The notes under the pieces: model-generated
Seen by the model: the letters and a program-made list of their open reading frames with translations, nothing else
What the model was told of the DNA's origin: nothing
Database searches by the model: none
From: a bacterium
GTDB taxonomy: Bacteria; SZUA-182; DTGQ01
Direction of reading: 5' to 3'
NCBI GenBank assembly: GCA_040755755.1
Contig: JBFLZW010000033.1
Coordinates: 1 to 64,000, forward strand
Length of the DNA stretch: 64,000 nt
In this document: positions 61,788 to 64,000 of the stretch, one piece after another
Layout: each line of letters starts with the position of its first letter
Numbering within the stretch: the first letter of the stretch is position 1
Made by a program: the position numbers and the translations under genes

Positions 61788-63788
61788 ATGATCGGAGCTC
61801 TCAAGGAGATCGGAGAAGCGGTTTTACGGGAATCAAAAGACAGCTTTCTTGATAACCTGATAGAGCCGGTCGCTCCCAAGGGAACCAGTGACAAACCATC
61901 ATACTTGGGAATCATGGAATTCAACCTGATGGATACTGTTCTCAATGTTTCTTTTGAGGAAATGGATGAGGAGACTCCCAGAAAATATCTTTGGGTCGGC
62001 AACGTTGAAACTGCAAACAGCCCGCAGGACAGATTAACCACCAGCAATGTGGACTACCTTTTATCTCAGACTATTCCCAATCTGATTGCCGCGCTGCCGG
62101 ATGGGGAGCTGAAAACTAACCTGCTGAAAATCAGGGAAAGGTTTTTCCATGATCTTGGCACCCAGAAAGGGTCCGCCAGACGGTACAGATTTATCCTCAA
62201 TCTCGGTAATCTCTCCGGGTGCCGGAAAGATTATCCGGGATCGGCCCTTCTGGAAAAAATAGGCAAATGTCCGATAGATGGCAAGTCGATGCTGAAAATG
62301 ATTTCCCAGCACTTTTGGGTATGGGTCAGGGATAGCCGGGGAATTTCCCGGAAAGAGGTTTCCCTGTTTACGGTAAGGATTAATGGAGAGGATATTCGGA
62401 AGTTCGGAGACTACACAGCGTATCTTGTGCGGAAAAAACAGGATGATGTGTTTGGTAAAAGCCTGATTTCCGTTTGTCATATCTGCGGACGGCAAGGGCA
62501 GGTGTCATCCGATACCACCAGGCTTGGGTTCAGCTATTACATAACGGATAAGATTGGATTTTCTTCGGAGCTGGGAGGGGAAAAGAACTTTTATAAGAAT
62601 CTTTCGTTCTGCCGGGATTGCTATCGTTCTCTGATAATCAGTGAAAGTTTTACCAAAAACTTCCTCTCTACCCGCCTGGCCAGTCAAAGCGTCTACCTCA
62701 TCCCTGAGTTCATCCTTTCGTTTCAGGGAGATATCCCCAAATGGGCCCGATGGCTGAAGGCCTCTTTTGAGGCCACGCTCAGGACGGATGGCCAGAAAAT
62801 ATCCCTTGATCAGTTTGGGGGAAATGGTCATGGAGAGCAGGGTCATTGCGGCCGGGAGGAGCGGAGAAGCTATCTGTTCAACATTCTGTTTTGGCAACAA
62901 TCGCAGGCTGAGTTCAAGGTTTTGAAGCTTATCAAGGACATTTCTCTCTGCCGGCTGGATATGATGCGAAAGGTGTCGGGTGAGATTTCCGCAGTGGGTA
63001 AAAGACTGTTCGGCGGGAAAAACAGCCGATGGGAGCTGTGGCTGAACAACATCTATTACCTTTTCCCCGTACGGGCTGATAAAAGAAGAAACCCTTATGA
63101 ATTTAAAAAAGTCCTTGACTTTTATGATGCGCTTTTTACCGGCAGGAAGATAGACTGTACCTTTTTGATTCAGCAGTTCATACGGCTGGCCAGGGTCTGC
63201 CGTCAGGACCAGGGGGAGCAGTTTAACCTTGGAAGGGATGGAAACGGCGATCAGTCCCTGGTTGTTTCGATGTTGAAAGCTAACCTTTTATTACTCTACC
63301 TGGAGAGGCTCGATATGCTGAAGGGGGAATGGAGGAAAATGGATGGCATTCAATTAGAGGATTTTCCCGATGAGATTCGGGTCTTTGTTCAGGAAATGAA
63401 ATATACCGCCGAGCAGGAGGCGCTTTTCGGATTGGGAATCCTGGTGGGGGAGGTAGGAAGTGCTCAGTTTAATGCCAGGATAAAAAACAAGCCGATCCTG
63501 GAAAAGTTGGATTTCCAGGGGATGAAGGCTGAGAGGCTGATCAGGTTCAGTAATGAGATATTTGCCAGGCTGAAGCAGTATAAGAGGTTATCTCCCGAAA
63601 ATGAGCGAATCTTTGCCGGAGTGAAAAGGGTGCTCGATAAACGGATCAATACCTGGACCTTGAATTCTCAGCAGAACGTATTCTACATTCTATCCGGGTA
63701 TGCCTACAGAACGAATAAAATCATATCTTCAGCCAGGAATTTCAAGGGTGATAAGGGAGGCATTTTCGACCATGGACAGGACGAGTGA
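61788..63788 (+). CDS. cas8b: Cas8b/Csh1-type large Cascade subunit
   Basis: A 666-residue protein of the TM1802/Csh1 group. A zinc-finger-like pair CHICGRQG near residue 227 and FCRDC near 274 is visible. It is the large subunit of type I-B Cascade, which recognises the PAM and target. GAGGA lies seven bases before ATG 61788. The gene overlaps cas7 by 17 bases. Confidence 0.83.
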   Translation: MIGALKEIGEAVLRESKDSFLDNLIEPVAPKGTSDKPSYLGIMEFNLMDTVLNVSFEEMDEETPRKYLWVGNVETANSPQDRLTTSNVDYLLSQTIPNLIAALPDGELKTNLLKIRERFFHDLGTQKGSARRYRFILNLGNLSGCRKDYPGSALLEKIGKCPIDGKSMLKMISQHFWVWVRDSRGISRKEVSLFTVRINGEDIRKFGDYTAYLVRKKQDDVFGKSLISVCHICGRQGQVSSDTTRLGFSYYITDKIGFSSELGGEKNFYKNLSFCRDCYRSLIISESFTKNFLSTRLASQSVYLIPEFILSFQGDIPKWARWLKASFEATLRTDGQKISLDQFGGNGHGEQGHCGREERRSYLFNILFWQQSQAEFKVLKLIKDISLCRLDMMRKVSGEISAVGKRLFGGKNSRWELWLNNIYYLFPVRADKRRNPYEFKKVLDFYDALFTGRKIDCTFLIQQFIRLARVCRQDQGEQFNLGRDGNGDQSLVVSMLKANLLLLYLERLDMLKGEWRKMDGIQLEDFPDEIRVFVQEMKYTAEQEALFGLGILVGEVGSAQFNARIKNKPILEKLDFQGMKAERLIRFSNEIFARLKQYKRLSPENERIFAGVKRVLDKRINTWTLNSQQNVFYILSGYAYRTNKIISSARNFKGDKGGIFDHGQDE

Positions 63789-64000
63789 GCTGATAACGAA
63801 AAACAGCGATATTTTGTTTATCTATGATGCCAAGGGAGCGAATCCCAACGGTGATCCGGATGATGAAAATAAACCCCGGATGGATTATGAAACCTCTCGA
63901 AATCTGGTAAGTGATGTCAGACTGAAGCGATACATCAGAGATTACTTGCAGGACTATAAGGGCCAGGACATTTTCGTGGCCAAGGTTGACAATAAAGCGC
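63772..64000 (+). CDS. cas7: Cas7/Csh2-type Cascade backbone subunit, truncated by window end
   Basis: The first 76 codons are in the window. The family signature is clear: DILFIYDAKGANPNGDPDDE followed by NKPRMDYETSRNLVSDVRLKR. Cas7b coats the crRNA. The start overlaps cas8b. Further cas genes (cas5, cas3) are expected beyond the edge. Confidence 0.88.
   Translation, partial: MDRTSELITKNSDILFIYDAKGANPNGDPDDENKPRMDYETSRNLVSDVRLKRYIRDYLQDYKGQDIFVAKVDNKA

Overview
The window reads as the chromosome of a Gram-negative bacterium: it has three TonB-dependent outer-membrane receptors, lipoproteins, TTGACA-type promoters and a type I-B cas operon. Gene content (FmdE-family protein, CobN-type chelatase, radical SAM/SPASM enzyme, ECF transporters) suits an anaerobic Desulfobacterota-like or related candidate-phylum organism. 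Nothing in the window fixes the taxon.

Layout. 0-5.6 kb: a partial gene at the left edge, a small zinc-ribbon protein, three minus-strand phage-tail genes and a decayed transposase. 5.6-40.4 kb: a large metal or cofactor acquisition region, the most interesting part. 40.7-53.5 kb: an HDOD-GAF-GGDEF signalling protein, a NitT/TauT-type ABC transporter, a PQQ-type beta-propeller, a LamG protein, a VapBC-like toxin-antitoxin pair, a transglutaminase-like protein and a lipoprotein. 53.6-60.7 kb: a frameshifted DUF488 gene, then a five-gene biosynthetic operon (AfsA-like, ICMT-like methyltransferase, NAD-dependent epimerase, PEP-synthase/RPH-like phosphotransferase, UbiA-like prenyltransferase). 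61.0-64.0 kb: cas6, cas8b and the start of cas7. No CRISPR array lies inside the window.

The 5.6-40.4 kb region has four transcription units. (A) Minus strand, 15.17 to 5.59 kb: SAM methyltransferase, a 19-codon peptide gene with a near-perfect Shine-Dalgarno, radical SAM/SPASM enzyme, MFS exporter, methyltransferase remnant, TonB receptor, then periplasmic binding protein, permease and ATPase. This order reads as make, modify, export and re-import a peptide metallophore. (B) Plus strand: an FmdE-like protein, followed by an ECF transporter set (S, T and double ATPase) that carries a TrmO-like protein with a histidine tail and a histidine-rich small protein. (C) Minus strand, 36.6 to 20.9 kb: TonB receptor, ABC exporter pair, second TonB receptor, propeller lipoprotein, ECF S component with a large extracytoplasmic domain, double ATPase, T component and a CobN-like chelatase. 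(D) Plus strand: ChlI-like and ChlD-like chelatase subunits. Together C and D encode a full three-subunit chelatase of the CobN/ChlI/ChlD type.

The parts are tied together by sequence. The leaders of unit A, fmdE, the ECF operon, unit C and unit D each carry a terminator-like hairpin whose 5' arm is the same 13 bases in sense orientation and whose inner stem changes while staying paired. Three of the four promoters that could be read also share a 16-bp block over the -35 box. The best candidate for an undescribed system is therefore one co-regulated set: a modified-peptide metallophore or cofactor pathway together with a dedicated chelatase.
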